Assembly: GCA_963709155.1 (NCBI GenBank)
Contig: CAVPVD010000007.1
Location: 2,542,001 to 2,606,000 of the forward strand
Reading direction: 5' to 3'
Length of the DNA stretch: 64,000 nt
Origin: Bog-159 sp963709155
Lineage (GTDB): Bacteria; Acidobacteriota; Terriglobia; Bryobacterales; Bryobacteraceae
Shown: in pieces, positions 34,764-43,832 of the stretch
Position numbering within the stretch: position 1 is the stretch's first letter
How the letters are laid out: each line of letters opens with the position of its first letter
Made by a program: the position numbers and the translations under genes
The notes under the pieces: generated by a model
Database searches by the model: none
The model's input: the letters and a program-made list of their open reading frames with translations, nothing else
What the model was told of the DNA's origin: nothing

Positions 34764-36284
34764 GTGCATCTTCAGAACAGATCTTGGTCGATATGTGCCG
34801 GTGTGGGCTTGCTGGCGCTGGCCATCCGGTTGGCGCTGCTGCCGGTGCGGCCGATCCCGGAGCCGACGGTACAGGACGAATTCGCCTACATACTGGGCGC
34901 GGAGACGTTTTGCATGGGTAGAATTACAAATCCGCCGCATCCCATGTGGATACACCTGGAGCCGTTGCAGGAGAACGCGCAGCCAACCTTTCAGAGCAAG
35001 TACCCACCGGCGCAATCGTTGTTTCTGGCGTTGGGATGGAAGCTGTTCGGGCATCCTTGGTATGGCGTGTGGCTGAGCTGCGGGCTGATGTGCGCGGCGC
35101 TGTGCTGGATGCTGCAAGGATGGCTGCCGCCGCGATACGCGCTGTTGGGTGGCCTGATGGCGGTGGCGCACTGGGGCATCGCGGGATATTGGGTGAACTC
35201 GTATTGGGGCGGCGCGGTGGCGGCGATGGGCGGCGCGCTGGTGGTGGGCGCAGTCCCGCGGCTGGCCCGGCGGCCCACGGCGGGCGTGGAGGCGCTGGCG
35301 GCGTTAGGCATTATGGTTCTGGCGAACAGCCGGCCTTACGAGGGCGCGGCCACGGTGGCGGCCGCCGCGGGTGCCCTTTTGGTTTGGCGCCGGCGGTCGC
35401 ACCGCCCGTTTGGCGAGCTGCTGGCGTGGCGGACGGCCGCCCCGGCGGTGGCGATCCTGGGCTGCGGCTTGGCGGCCTTGCTCTACTATGACTACCGCGT
35501 CACGGGCAACGCGCTGCTGATGCCGTATGCGCTGAATCAGAGAACCTATGGCGTCGCGCCAGTCTTCTGGATGATGGCCCTGGGGCCCGCGCCGGCCTAC
35601 CATCACGACGTCATCCGCCGATTCTGGACGGAGTACGAGGTATCGATTTACCAGCGGGCGCGGTCGTGTCCGCCCCGGCTCGCGTTGATCTTCGCGCGCA
35701 CCCTGTGGTACTACTTCCTGACGACGGTTACAACCCTGGCGCTGGCGTTCGCGGTGCTGTTCCGGCGCGGCCGGAAGGTGGGCATGGCGCTGGCGATTTT
35801 CGCCGTCGCGGCGGGGGCGCTTCTGCTGGAAAAATATCCGAACGCGCACTACTTTGCACCGGCCACCGGACTGGTGCTGATCCTGGTGCTTTTGGGCGTA
35901 CAATATGCGCGGGTGAAGGCAGGCGTGGCGGCTCTGGCGGCCTTCATTGTGGTTTTTTTCGGAACCGCGGCGGTGCACGCACGGTTCCTCACTGCGGACG
36001 AATACCCGCACCGGCAATTCACCGCACACCGCCTGGGCGCGACTCATCGCCTGGAGCGGGAAAGCGGTAAACAACTGGTGATTGTGCGGTATGCGCCGGA
36101 TCACGACGTCCTGGACGACTGGATTTTCAACCACGCGGACATCGACGGTTCGCAGATCGTGTGGGCGCGCGATATGGGTGCGGCTGGGAATCGCGAATTG
36201 ATCAATTATTACAAGGGGCGGCGGGTCTGGCTGCTGGAGCCGGATGTCGCGGATCCGGCGCCGGTGCCTTATGTGGCGCCGTGA
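34764..36284 (+). CDS. Membrane glycosyltransferase-like protein (GT-C/PMT-like), copy 1
   Basis: About 506 residues if GTG 34764 is the start, with around ten hydrophobic segments. It carries RPIPEPTVQDEFAYILGAETF after the first helix, an acidic pair in the first luminal loop as in PMT/ArnT-type GT-C enzymes, and TADEYPHRQFTAHRLG and YAPDHDVLDDWIFNHADIDG in the C-terminal soluble part. The open frame continues upstream through the 38-bp inverted repeat, so the start is uncertain; the GTG was picked because the upstream frame lacks family-like sequence. Likely transfers sugar or lipid-linked sugar across the membrane. A close paralogue follows with a 14-nt overlap. Confidence 0.65.
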   Translation: MHLQNRSWSICAGVGLLALAIRLALLPVRPIPEPTVQDEFAYILGAETFCMGRITNPPHPMWIHLEPLQENAQPTFQSKYPPAQSLFLALGWKLFGHPWYGVWLSCGLMCAALCWMLQGWLPPRYALLGGLMAVAHWGIAGYWVNSYWGGAVAAMGGALVVGAVPRLARRPTAGVEALAALGIMVLANSRPYEGAATVAAAAGALLVWRRRSHRPFGELLAWRTAAPAVAILGCGLAALLYYDYRVTGNALLMPYALNQRTYGVAPVFWMMALGPAPAYHHDVIRRFWTEYEVSIYQRARSCPPRLALIFARTLWYYFLTTVTTLALAFAVLFRRGRKVGMALAIFAVAAGALLLEKYPNAHYFAPATGLVLILVLLGVQYARVKAGVAALAAFIVVFFGTAAVHARFLTADEYPHRQFTAHRLGATHRLERESGKQLVIVRYAPDHDVLDDWIFNHADIDGSQIVWARDMGAAGNRELINYYKGRRVWLLEPDVADPAPVPYVAP

Positions 36285-37818
36285 GCACGGGATTCGGGCG
36301 GCCCCGGCGCTGTGTTTCGCGCTGGCGGTAACGGTGCGGCTGGCGATGCTGCCGGCGCGGCCGATTCCAGAGCCCGCCGTACACGATGAGTTCGCCTACT
36401 TGTTGGGAGCCGAGACGTTTTGCCTGGGACGTTTGACCAACCCCCCGCATCCCATGTGGGTTCACTTCGAGACTTTCCACGAAAACTTCCAACCCACGTA
36501 TCAAAGCAAGTACCCGCCGGGCCAATCCCTGTTTCTGGCGCTGGGATGGACGCTGTTCGGGCATCCCTGGTATGGGGTGCTGCTGAGTTGCGGGCTGATG
36601 TGCGCGGCCCTCTGTTGGATGCTACAGGGATGGCTGCCGCCCAGGTACGCGCTGCTGGGCGGGCTGATGGCGGCGGCGCAATGGGGAATCGCGGGATATT
36701 GGATCAATTCGTATATGGGAGGCGCGGTGGCGGCGGGGGCCGGAGCGCTTGTGGTAGGCGCGGTTCCCCGGCTGGCGCGGCGGTCCACGGCGGGCGTGGC
36801 GGGCGTGGCGGGATGGGCGGCGCTGGGCCTTGCCGGACTCTCGATCACCCGTCCTTACGAGGGCGCGATGACGGCGCTCGCCGCGGCCGCCGGCCTTTGC
36901 ATCTGGCGGTGGAGAGTGCGGCGGCCGTTCGGAGAGCTGCCGGCGTGGCGGCTGGCGTGGCCGGCGGCGGCGATCCTGGGTTGCGGCGCGGCCTGGCTGC
37001 TCTACTACAACTACCGGGTAACGGGCCACGCGCTTCTCATGCCATACGCTTTACACCAGGCACGCTACGGGGCGTCGCCGATCTTCTGGCCGATGCCGGC
37101 GGGTTCCGTGCCGGTCTACCATCACGAGACGATCCGGCGGCTGTGGGCGTGGGATAAATCGTATTATGACGCGGCGCGCGCCAATCCGCTTAGCCTGCTG
37201 ACGGCCTTCCTGAACATGCTGCGATACTTTCTGAATCCGGTTTCGGCCATGGCGCTGTTTGCCGGCTTATTCTTGCGGGGCGGCCGGAAAGTCCGGATGG
37301 CGGCGGGCATGGCGGCTGTGGCAGCGGGCGCTTTGTTGCTCGAAAGGTATTCGCTGCCACACTATTTCGCGCCGGCGATGGGCCTGGTATTGGTGCTGGC
37401 GATGCTGGGCGTGCAGTACATCGGGGTCAAGTTCGGCCGGCGCGGAGTGGCGGTGTTCGCGGCGCTGTTCTTCGCGAATGCGGCGTACGATCGATCGCGG
37501 CTGACCGCCGACGAGTATCCGCACAAGCTTTTCACGGCGCACCGGCTGAATGTGATCCACCGGCTGGCAGAGGAGATGCCTGTAGGGTCCTCGCACCTGG
37601 TGATCGCACGCTATGCGCCGGATCACAACGTGCTCGAAGAGTGGGTGTACAATCGCGCGGATATCGACGGCTCGGCAATCGTGTGGGCGCGTGACATGGG
37701 GAATGCGGCGAATCGCGAGTTGATCGCTTATTACGCTGCGCGCCAACCCGCGCGCAAAGTCTGGCGAATGGACGCCGACGTGCCGGACCCGGCGCCCGCG
37801 CCTTACGATCCGCGATAG
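36271..37818 (+). CDS. Membrane glycosyltransferase-like protein (GT-C/PMT-like), copy 2
   Basis: A 515-residue paralogue of the preceding gene, with shared PHPMW, QSKYPPGQSLFLALGW and SCGLMCAALCWMLQGWLPPR segments along the whole length. It starts MWRREHGIRAAP at ATG 36271, overlapping the upstream stop by 14 nt. The overlap and similarity imply tandem duplication and translational coupling. Differences are concentrated in the middle loop and the soluble tail, so substrates may differ. The stop overlaps the end of the convergent methyltransferase gene by 16 nt. Confidence 0.72.
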   Translation: MWRREHGIRAAPALCFALAVTVRLAMLPARPIPEPAVHDEFAYLLGAETFCLGRLTNPPHPMWVHFETFHENFQPTYQSKYPPGQSLFLALGWTLFGHPWYGVLLSCGLMCAALCWMLQGWLPPRYALLGGLMAAAQWGIAGYWINSYMGGAVAAGAGALVVGAVPRLARRSTAGVAGVAGWAALGLAGLSITRPYEGAMTALAAAAGLCIWRWRVRRPFGELPAWRLAWPAAAILGCGAAWLLYYNYRVTGHALLMPYALHQARYGASPIFWPMPAGSVPVYHHETIRRLWAWDKSYYDAARANPLSLLTAFLNMLRYFLNPVSAMALFAGLFLRGGRKVRMAAGMAAVAAGALLLERYSLPHYFAPAMGLVLVLAMLGVQYIGVKFGRRGVAVFAALFFANAAYDRSRLTADEYPHKLFTAHRLNVIHRLAEEMPVGSSHLVIARYAPDHNVLEEWVYNRADIDGSAIVWARDMGNAANRELIAYYAARQPARKVWRMDADVPDPAPAPYDPR

Positions 37819-38576
37819 CGGGCCACCGCCACGGATTGCCATCCCCACGGGTGCATCAGATTGAGGCGGAATAAAACGTCGAAGAGCACACCGGTGGCGC
37901 GCATGCATGGCGAGGGCTGGCCGGCCGCGGCGATCATCCCTTGTCCCCGAAGCGTGATCAGCATGCGGTAGAGATTGAAGAATGGAAAGCCAGCGGCGCA
38001 GGCGCGCTCGACGGCGAAACCCGCGCTTTCGAGCAGACCGCGGAGCTGTTGCGGGCGATAGTGGCGGCGGTGGCCGATGTGGCAGTAAAAGGCGCTACGC
38101 CAGCCGCCGGGGACGGTGACCACCAGTTGGCAGCCGGGGGCCATGTAGGCCGCGGCGTGGCGTAGCAGCGCGCCGGGATCGTCCAAATGCTCCAGCACGT
38201 CGGAACAAAGCGCGTGCGTGGCGCGGAAATCGAGCCCTTCGGAGTCAGCATCAACCGGCGCCAGCAGGTCGCGCCGCAGGAAGCGGGCCGCGGGTACCCG
38301 GCGGGCGGCCATGTCGACCGCGGTCTGGCTCAACTCCAGGCCCAGAAACCGCGCACCCGGAGTACGCCCCAGGAACTCTTGCGCAAACCGGCCCGTGCCG
38401 CTGCCGATTTCGAGCATGCGGACGGGAGCCGCGCTCCGGCCGGCGTCCAGGAGCCGCAGAGCCAGCCTCTGGCGATAGCGCGTGGCGGGAGACCACGCCG
38501 CCGCGGCGCCAAAATCCGTCCAGTGGCGATTCCAGTCGTCTATTGCCGGGTCGCGGTGGCAAATAGAATCATGCAT
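37803..38576 (-). CDS. Class I SAM-dependent methyltransferase
   Basis: A 257-residue methyltransferase with motif I VRMLEIGSGTGRFAQEF, a motif II-like FLGLELSQTAVD, and HALCSDVLEHLDDPGALLRH. The tail carries HYRPQQLRGLLESAGFAVE and is typical of UbiE-like and sugar methyltransferases of polysaccharide clusters. The ATG at 38576 (MHDSICHRDPAIDDWNRHW) overlaps the preceding methyltransferase by 37 nt. The target is likely a sugar or lipid-linked intermediate. Confidence 0.85.
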   Translation of the reverse strand: MHDSICHRDPAIDDWNRHWTDFGAAAAWSPATRYRQRLALRLLDAGRSAAPVRMLEIGSGTGRFAQEFLGRTPGARFLGLELSQTAVDMAARRVPAARFLRRDLLAPVDADSEGLDFRATHALCSDVLEHLDDPGALLRHAAAYMAPGCQLVVTVPGGWRSAFYCHIGHRRHYRPQQLRGLLESAGFAVERACAAGFPFFNLYRMLITLRGQGMIAAAGQPSPCMRATGVLFDVLFRLNLMHPWGWQSVAVARYRGS

Positions 38577-39133
38577 AGTTTCCGGTACTCCAGGCGAATC
38601 CGGCTGGGTTGGAAGCCGGCGCGGACCAGCAGCGGCCAAAGGTCCCGTTTCGAGTAGTACATCTTGTGCTCATCCATATCGGATGCGGGGCTGGTCCCCA
38701 GCCTGAACGCGGACAATTCCAGGATGGGCTTGGCATACCAGGTCGGCACGTTGACCAGCAGGCGGCCGCCGGGCTTCAAAACGCGATGGCACTCGCGCAG
38801 GCAGGCGGCGGGATCCCAAAGATGTTCGAGGATGGAGATGCACAGCACGACGTCGAAAGTTGCGGACGGGAATACCGGACAGGCTTCTTCAATGGAAGAG
38901 GCCACGAAGCGGAGGCGCGGATCGCTCCGGCATTCTTCACTAACCTCGAAGTCTACGCCGACTCCCTGAGCCAGACGGGAGCCAATGGCTTTCAGGCAGG
39001 CGGCGTGATAGCCGCAGCCAAGATCGAGGACCTGGAGGGCGCCGGTCCGCGGAAGGCGGTCGAGCATCTCGCGTTGAACCATGCGGCTGCGCAGGCGGTC
39101 GACGAACGTGCTGCCGGTTTGAAGGTAGGACAT
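38540..39133 (-). CDS. Class I SAM-dependent methyltransferase
   Basis: A 197-residue methyltransferase with motif I LQVLDLGCGYHAA, DFEVSEECRSD as the acidic loop, and VVLCISILEHLWDPAACLRE. The C-terminal part (KPGGRLLVNVPTWYAKPILEL) matches family 11/UbiE-like enzymes found in surface-sugar clusters. It precedes another methyltransferase with overlapping genes and is next to a GDP-mannose-epimerase-like gene, so a role in decorating a surface glycan is inferred. Confidence 0.83.
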   Translation of the reverse strand: MSYLQTGSTFVDRLRSRMVQREMLDRLPRTGALQVLDLGCGYHAACLKAIGSRLAQGVGVDFEVSEECRSDPRLRFVASSIEEACPVFPSATFDVVLCISILEHLWDPAACLRECHRVLKPGGRLLVNVPTWYAKPILELSAFRLGTSPASDMDEHKMYYSKRDLWPLLVRAGFQPSRIRLEYRKLCMILFATATRQ

Positions 39134-39180
39134 GCGCCCGGTTATCTATCGGCGGGACCGGGGCGGGAGGTTAGGCCGCT

Positions 39181-40179
39181 TTATTCTACGTATTTCGCGC
39201 CGCTCTGCCAGGCCTTGTACTGGTCCCAGATCCAGGCGTAGGTCTTGGCCAGGCCGTCCCGGAGGCGGATGCCGGGCTCCCAGTCCAGGTATTGCCGGAT
39301 GAGTGTATTGTCGCTGTTGCGGCCGTTGACGCCTTTGGGCGCGCTGAGGTCGTAGCTGCGTTGCAACTTCACGCCCGCAATTTCTTCCACCAGGTCGACC
39401 AGCTGGTTGATGCTGACCAGTTCATGGGAGCCGAGATTGATGGGTTCCAGGATTTCCGAGCTCATGATCGTCTGGGTGCCCCGGAGGCAGTCGTCGATGT
39501 ACATGAAGCTCCGCGTCTGGCTGCCGCTTCCCCAAATCTGGATCTGCAGGTTGCCGGACAACTGCGCTTCAATGACTTTGCGGCAGATGGCGGCCGGCGC
39601 CTTTTCGCGGCCGCCGCGCCAGGTGCCGTGTGGACCGTAGACGTTGTGAAAGCGGGCCACGCGCGTGTTCAGTCCGAAGTCCTCCCGGAAATGGCGGCAC
39701 ATGCGTTCCGAGAATAGCTTCTCCCAACCGTAGCCATCCTCGGGCATGGCCGGGTAAGCATCCTCTTCTTTAAGCGCCGGGGAGAGCAGGTCGCGCTGCT
39801 TATCGGCATTGTAGACGCAAGCCGAGGAGGAATAGAAGTATCTTTGCACTCCGGATTGCTGCGCGGCCTGCAGCATCTGGGTGTTGATCAGGACCGAGAG
39901 CATGCAGAGCGCCTTGTGGCTTTCGATGAAGCCCATGCCGCCCATATTGGAGGCCAGGTTGAAAACCTGATAAGCGCCGGCCGCGGCCGCCGCGCAATTC
40001 TCGCGGAGGGTGAGGTCGAGCGAGAGGTTCTGGACATCGTCGAAGCGTTGGTACCAATGGTCGAAAGGCTTGATGTCAATGGCCCGGATGCGGCGATAAC
40101 CCTGCCGGCGGAGATCCGCGACCAGCGAGCCGCCGATGAAGCCGCCGGCGCCCGTTACGGCAACCACCTCGTCTTTCAT
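39181..40179 (-). CDS. NAD-dependent epimerase/dehydratase, GDP-mannose 3,5-epimerase-like
   Basis: A 332-residue extended SDR with TGAGGFIGG (9-17), catalytic EDGYGWEKLFSERM (Tyr-x-x-x-Lys) and the GDP-mannose 3,5-epimerase-like segments RVARFHNVYGPHGTWRGGREKAPAAICR and SFMYIDDC. It would convert GDP-mannose to GDP-galactose/gulose or a related sugar for the surface polysaccharide. The ATG at 40179 is supported by AGGAGAGG just upstream; the open frame extends farther 5' without family features. Confidence 0.86.
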   Translation of the reverse strand: MKDEVVAVTGAGGFIGGSLVADLRRQGYRRIRAIDIKPFDHWYQRFDDVQNLSLDLTLRENCAAAAAGAYQVFNLASNMGGMGFIESHKALCMLSVLINTQMLQAAQQSGVQRYFYSSSACVYNADKQRDLLSPALKEEDAYPAMPEDGYGWEKLFSERMCRHFREDFGLNTRVARFHNVYGPHGTWRGGREKAPAAICRKVIEAQLSGNLQIQIWGSGSQTRSFMYIDDCLRGTQTIMSSEILEPINLGSHELVSINQLVDLVEEIAGVKLQRSYDLSAPKGVNGRNSDNTLIRQYLDWEPGIRLRDGLAKTYAWIWDQYKAWQSGAKYVE

Positions 40180-40762
40180 GCACCTCTCCTGAAGCTGGTT
40201 TCCATCTATTCCGGGTATACCATGGATACCGGTCGCATCGCCCGGTCCGGCGGGGCGCCGGCAGACCTGAGATGCAGACTTGAGATAGCACTTGACAGCC
40301 GTCCAGCGCGGGTGCATAGTGAATGTGGATGGAGAGCGAAATGTAGTTCTCGATCCGATGATCCCCGTAGTCGAAAGGGGAGTTCGAGATACCCCGCGAG
40401 GGGTAGCCTGCTTGAAAAAGGAGGTTAAATAGAACCAGTTGAACAAGATGGGCGGCTACCGGCTTCCTTCGCTGACCGGCTGATGAGTGGTGACGCGCCA
40501 GACGCAACGAATTGCAGCAGGCGCCGCGGTAATTGCACCGCAGTCGAACAGACTCCACCGGCCGGAGTATTTTTTCGCAGCAGGAACCGGCGGCCGCCCG
40601 CTCCTTTCTAAGCTTTCCGTTCCGGCCCTTTCCGCGTTCCCCCCTGAGTTTCTTATTTCCTTCCATAAGTTGCACTTCGACATCAGTTAACAAGATAATG
40701 AGGTATTAAGTATAATTACTCTCATTTTGCTGCCGATGAGCATACCGGGTGGCAAAATTCAC
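40180..40762. other. Long intergenic region between divergent genes
   Basis: About 580 bases with no supported gene. A palindrome-like taccccgcgaggggta lies at about 40391-40406, and an isolated aaaaaggagg at about 40408-40418 is not followed by a start codon. The last 80 bases are AT-rich and hold the promoter described separately. Confidence 0.6.
40687..40716 (+). promoter_or_regulatory. Sigma-70-type promoter for the FN3 gene
   Basis: TTAACA (40687-40692) and a perfect TATAAT (40711-40716) are separated by 18 bp in an unusually AT-rich patch, 46 nt upstream of the proposed ATG at 40763. Confidence 0.55.
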
Positions 40763-43708
40763 ATGAAATCGATATCCTTTCCGTTCGCAGGGCCGAGGAC
40801 CACCTCCGCGACGATCGCGGTTTTGATGTTCCTGGCCCTGCTCCCTTACGGCAGCGCGGATGCGCAAGCTCCTCCGCCGCCGGCGGCATTCCAGGATCTC
40901 TATAGCTCGCTCAATGCTTACCTGGTCAACTTCAACGGCACGCTGAACGCCGGAACGTTGCCGCAGAGTTCCACGGTATTCGCGGGAAATCTCGAAGACG
41001 CTAATGCCAACGCAGGCCCGCAACTGGTCAACCCCGGTGCCATGGCGGGGATTGAGCTGCAATTGCAGGAGCTGCAGGCGATGGGTGTCAAGGCGGTGAT
41101 GGTGCAGGTCTGTTTCCCCATCCTGTACGAGCCGTTCCTGACCAGCCAGGGGCAGTCGTATGCACAATTTGTGAGCTTCTATCAACAGGTCGCGGCCAGC
41201 GTACGAGCCGCGGGTTTGAAGCTCATCGTGGAAAACGATACGCTGCTGACGAGTAACGATGTGCAGTCCGGATGGAACGTGGCGCCGTTTTACGCCACGC
41301 TCGATTGGGCCGATTACCAGCAGGCGCGCGCGCAGAACGCCGCGGTCGTCGCGCAAACCCTGCAGCCGGATTACCTGGTGGTGCTGGAAGAGCCCGACAC
41401 GGAAGCCGCCAACAGCGGCCAATCGAACGTCAACACGCCGAGTGGGGCTACCGCCATGCTGAGCCAGATTCTGGCGAGCGTGCAGCAGGCCGGCGTCCCC
41501 AAGACCAAACTGGGCGCCGGCGTAGGCACCTGGCTGAATGGATACTTGGGATTTATCCAGGGTTTTGTGGCGCTACCGGTGGACTTCATCGATATGCACA
41601 TTTATCCGGTGAACGACAGTTTTCTGCCGAATGCTCTGCAGATCGCGGCCACGGCGGCCGCGGCGGGCAAGCCCCTGGGCATGAGCGAATGCTGGCTGTC
41701 GAAGGAGCGGGATAGCGAGGTCGGTGTACTGGCCAACAACGTCATCCGGGCGCGGGATCCGTTCAGCTTCTGGGCGCCGGAGGATGCTTATTTTCTCCAA
41801 ACCATGGAAAGCCTGGCCCGCTACACGCAGATGGCCTTCCTGGCGCCCATGGGATCGCAGTACTTCTCGGCCTATTTGCCATACGGCACTTCCACCGAGA
41901 ACCTGTCGCCGGGCCAGATCCTGAGCCAGGAAAGCGCGCAAGCTTCGCAAAATGTTCAGGAAGCCATCTTCACCAGCACGGCGACCAGTTATTATGCGTC
42001 GCTGGTGGCGCCGCGCGATACGGTCCCGCCTTCGGTTCCCGCCGGTGTAGCCGGTGTTTCCGGCAATCCGAACACGGCAACTCTCACTTGGAGCGCCTCC
42101 ACGGACAACGTAGGCGTGGCGGGCTACAATGTCTTACGCAACGGGTCCATCGTGGGCGTGACGGCGCAACAATACTATCAGGACTCGGGGTTGACCGAGA
42201 GCGCCACGTACACGTATACGATCGAGTCCTTCGATTTAGGCGGAAACGTCTCGGCGCCTTCGCTGCGCGTCAACGTGACCACCCGGGATGTGACGCCGCC
42301 GAGCGTACCCGCCGGAGTAGCGGCCACCGCCGTTTCATGCCAGCGGGCGACCTTGACCTGGTTGCCGTCCACGGACAACAGCGGGGTCGGCAGTTACATC
42401 GTGTTCTGGGGACTCTCCCCAGGAGCGCTGGTACAGGTGGCGCGCACGGCGGGCACTTCCACTTCTTACAACAGCGCTCCGCTGACCGCCGGGACCACTT
42501 ACTATTATGGCGTGGAGGCGGCCGACACATCCGGCAATGTCTCCGCGATGTCCGCTATCGTATCCGCCACTACGCCGACGCCGCCCTCGGCCCCCGCGAG
42601 TTTGACGGCCGCGGCGGCATCCGACAGCCGCATCGGTCTCACGTGGTCCGCCTCGGCCAGCGGGGGGCTGCCGGTGCAGTATTACCACGTATACCGGGGC
42701 AGTTCAGCTTACAATCTCAGCCAGATCGGCGTGGCGGCGGCGACCTCCTACTCGGACGCCAGCGTGAATCAGGCGACCACTTACTACTACGCGGTGCAGG
42801 CGGCAGATACCGCGGCGGACCTGTCGCCGATGTCTGCGATTGTGCGGATCGCGACGCCGGCCCCGCCTGGGGCTCCCACCAACCTGGCGGCGACGCCATC
42901 TTCCAGCAGCTTGATCGGCCTGGCGTGGTCTGCCTCGGCCAGCGGCGGGCTGCCGGTGCAGTATTACCACGTGTACCGGGGCGCAACGGCGTCGAATATG
43001 ACCCAGGTATCCGTCGTACAGCAAACATCGTACCGGGATTCCACAGTCACTGCCGGCGTGAAGTACTATTATGCGGTGCAAGCGGCGGACACGGCGGGGG
43101 ACTTATCGGCGATGTCCGCGGCCGTCCTGGCTACGGCGCCGAGCGGGCCCTCAGTGCCATGCGGACTCGCGGCCACCGCCGTTTCCACGACGAAGATCAG
43201 TCTGGTCTGGTCGCCTTCTGCGAGCGGCGGCCTGCCCATCCAGAACTATCGCGTGTTCCGGGGCGTCACGGCTCTCGGCCTGAGCCAGGTTGCGACCGTC
43301 GTGCAGCCTGCGTACACAGACACCTCCGGATCTCCGTTAACAAAATACTTCTACGCGGTGGAGGCGGTCAACACGGGCGGCGATCTTTCGGCCATGTCGG
43401 TGACCGTCTCCGCGACTACGCTGGCGCTGCCCTCGGCGCCCCGCAACCTGGCGGCGAGCGCGACCAAATATCAAGTAAGCCTCACCTGGACGGCGGCGCA
43501 GAGTGGGATGCCGCTGGCTTCGTATACCGTTTTCCGGGGCAGTTCGCCATCCAACCTGATCTCGTTCAGGGTGGTCGCGCCTACGGCGACCTCTGCAAGC
43601 GACAGTAGCGTGGCCGCGAACACAACGTACTATTACGGGATACAGGCGCAGGACACGGGCGGAAACATTTCTCCCATGTCGGCTATCGTGGCCGTCACTA
43701 CGCCGTAG
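40763..43708 (+). CDS. Secreted glycosidase-like protein with six fibronectin type III domains
   Basis: About 981 residues. The start at 40763 gives a signal peptide (MKSISFPFAGPRTTSATIAV). Residues about 50-400 form a TIM-barrel-like region (IDMHIYPVNDSFLPN and GKPLGMSECWLSKERD, with a glutamate that could be catalytic), similar to glycoside hydrolases but not assigned to a family. Six FN3 repeats follow, each starting P..P..P..L.A and containing (A/S)xxGGxPxxxY. Units 3 and 4 are nearly identical in DNA. It is probably an extracellular or surface enzyme acting on plant or microbial polymer, or an adhesin. It precedes the Wzt ATPase with a hairpin between. Confidence 0.72.
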   Translation: MKSISFPFAGPRTTSATIAVLMFLALLPYGSADAQAPPPPAAFQDLYSSLNAYLVNFNGTLNAGTLPQSSTVFAGNLEDANANAGPQLVNPGAMAGIELQLQELQAMGVKAVMVQVCFPILYEPFLTSQGQSYAQFVSFYQQVAASVRAAGLKLIVENDTLLTSNDVQSGWNVAPFYATLDWADYQQARAQNAAVVAQTLQPDYLVVLEEPDTEAANSGQSNVNTPSGATAMLSQILASVQQAGVPKTKLGAGVGTWLNGYLGFIQGFVALPVDFIDMHIYPVNDSFLPNALQIAATAAAAGKPLGMSECWLSKERDSEVGVLANNVIRARDPFSFWAPEDAYFLQTMESLARYTQMAFLAPMGSQYFSAYLPYGTSTENLSPGQILSQESAQASQNVQEAIFTSTATSYYASLVAPRDTVPPSVPAGVAGVSGNPNTATLTWSASTDNVGVAGYNVLRNGSIVGVTAQQYYQDSGLTESATYTYTIESFDLGGNVSAPSLRVNVTTRDVTPPSVPAGVAATAVSCQRATLTWLPSTDNSGVGSYIVFWGLSPGALVQVARTAGTSTSYNSAPLTAGTTYYYGVEAADTSGNVSAMSAIVSATTPTPPSAPASLTAAAASDSRIGLTWSASASGGLPVQYYHVYRGSSAYNLSQIGVAAATSYSDASVNQATTYYYAVQAADTAADLSPMSAIVRIATPAPPGAPTNLAATPSSSSLIGLAWSASASGGLPVQYYHVYRGATASNMTQVSVVQQTSYRDSTVTAGVKYYYAVQAADTAGDLSAMSAAVLATAPSGPSVPCGLAATAVSTTKISLVWSPSASGGLPIQNYRVFRGVTALGLSQVATVVQPAYTDTSGSPLTKYFYAVEAVNTGGDLSAMSVTVSATTLALPSAPRNLAASATKYQVSLTWTAAQSGMPLASYTVFRGSSPSNLISFRVVAPTATSASDSSVAANTTYYYGIQAQDTGGNISPMSAIVAVTTP

Positions 43709-43729
43709 CGATTCAAACAGTCCGATCGA

Positions 43730-43760
43730 GCGCCGGCCGGGCCATCCACCCGGCCGGCGC
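43730..43760 (+). terminator. GC-rich hairpin after the FN3 gene
   Basis: A perfect 12-bp inverted repeat (43730-43741 with 43749-43760) with a 7-nt loop starts 21 nt after the stop. There is no T-tract after it, so factor-independent termination is uncertain. Confidence 0.45.
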
Positions 43761-43832
43761 CGCCGTCTTCCCCCACCTCTCAATCCACTTCCGCTACACT
43801 GATGATTCCGGGCAATTTCCAGGCCACCGAAC

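Noticed and set aside
40487..40690. Small plus-strand frame in the long intergenic region
   Set aside because: No ribosome binding site, no motif and no neighbour conservation that I can see.
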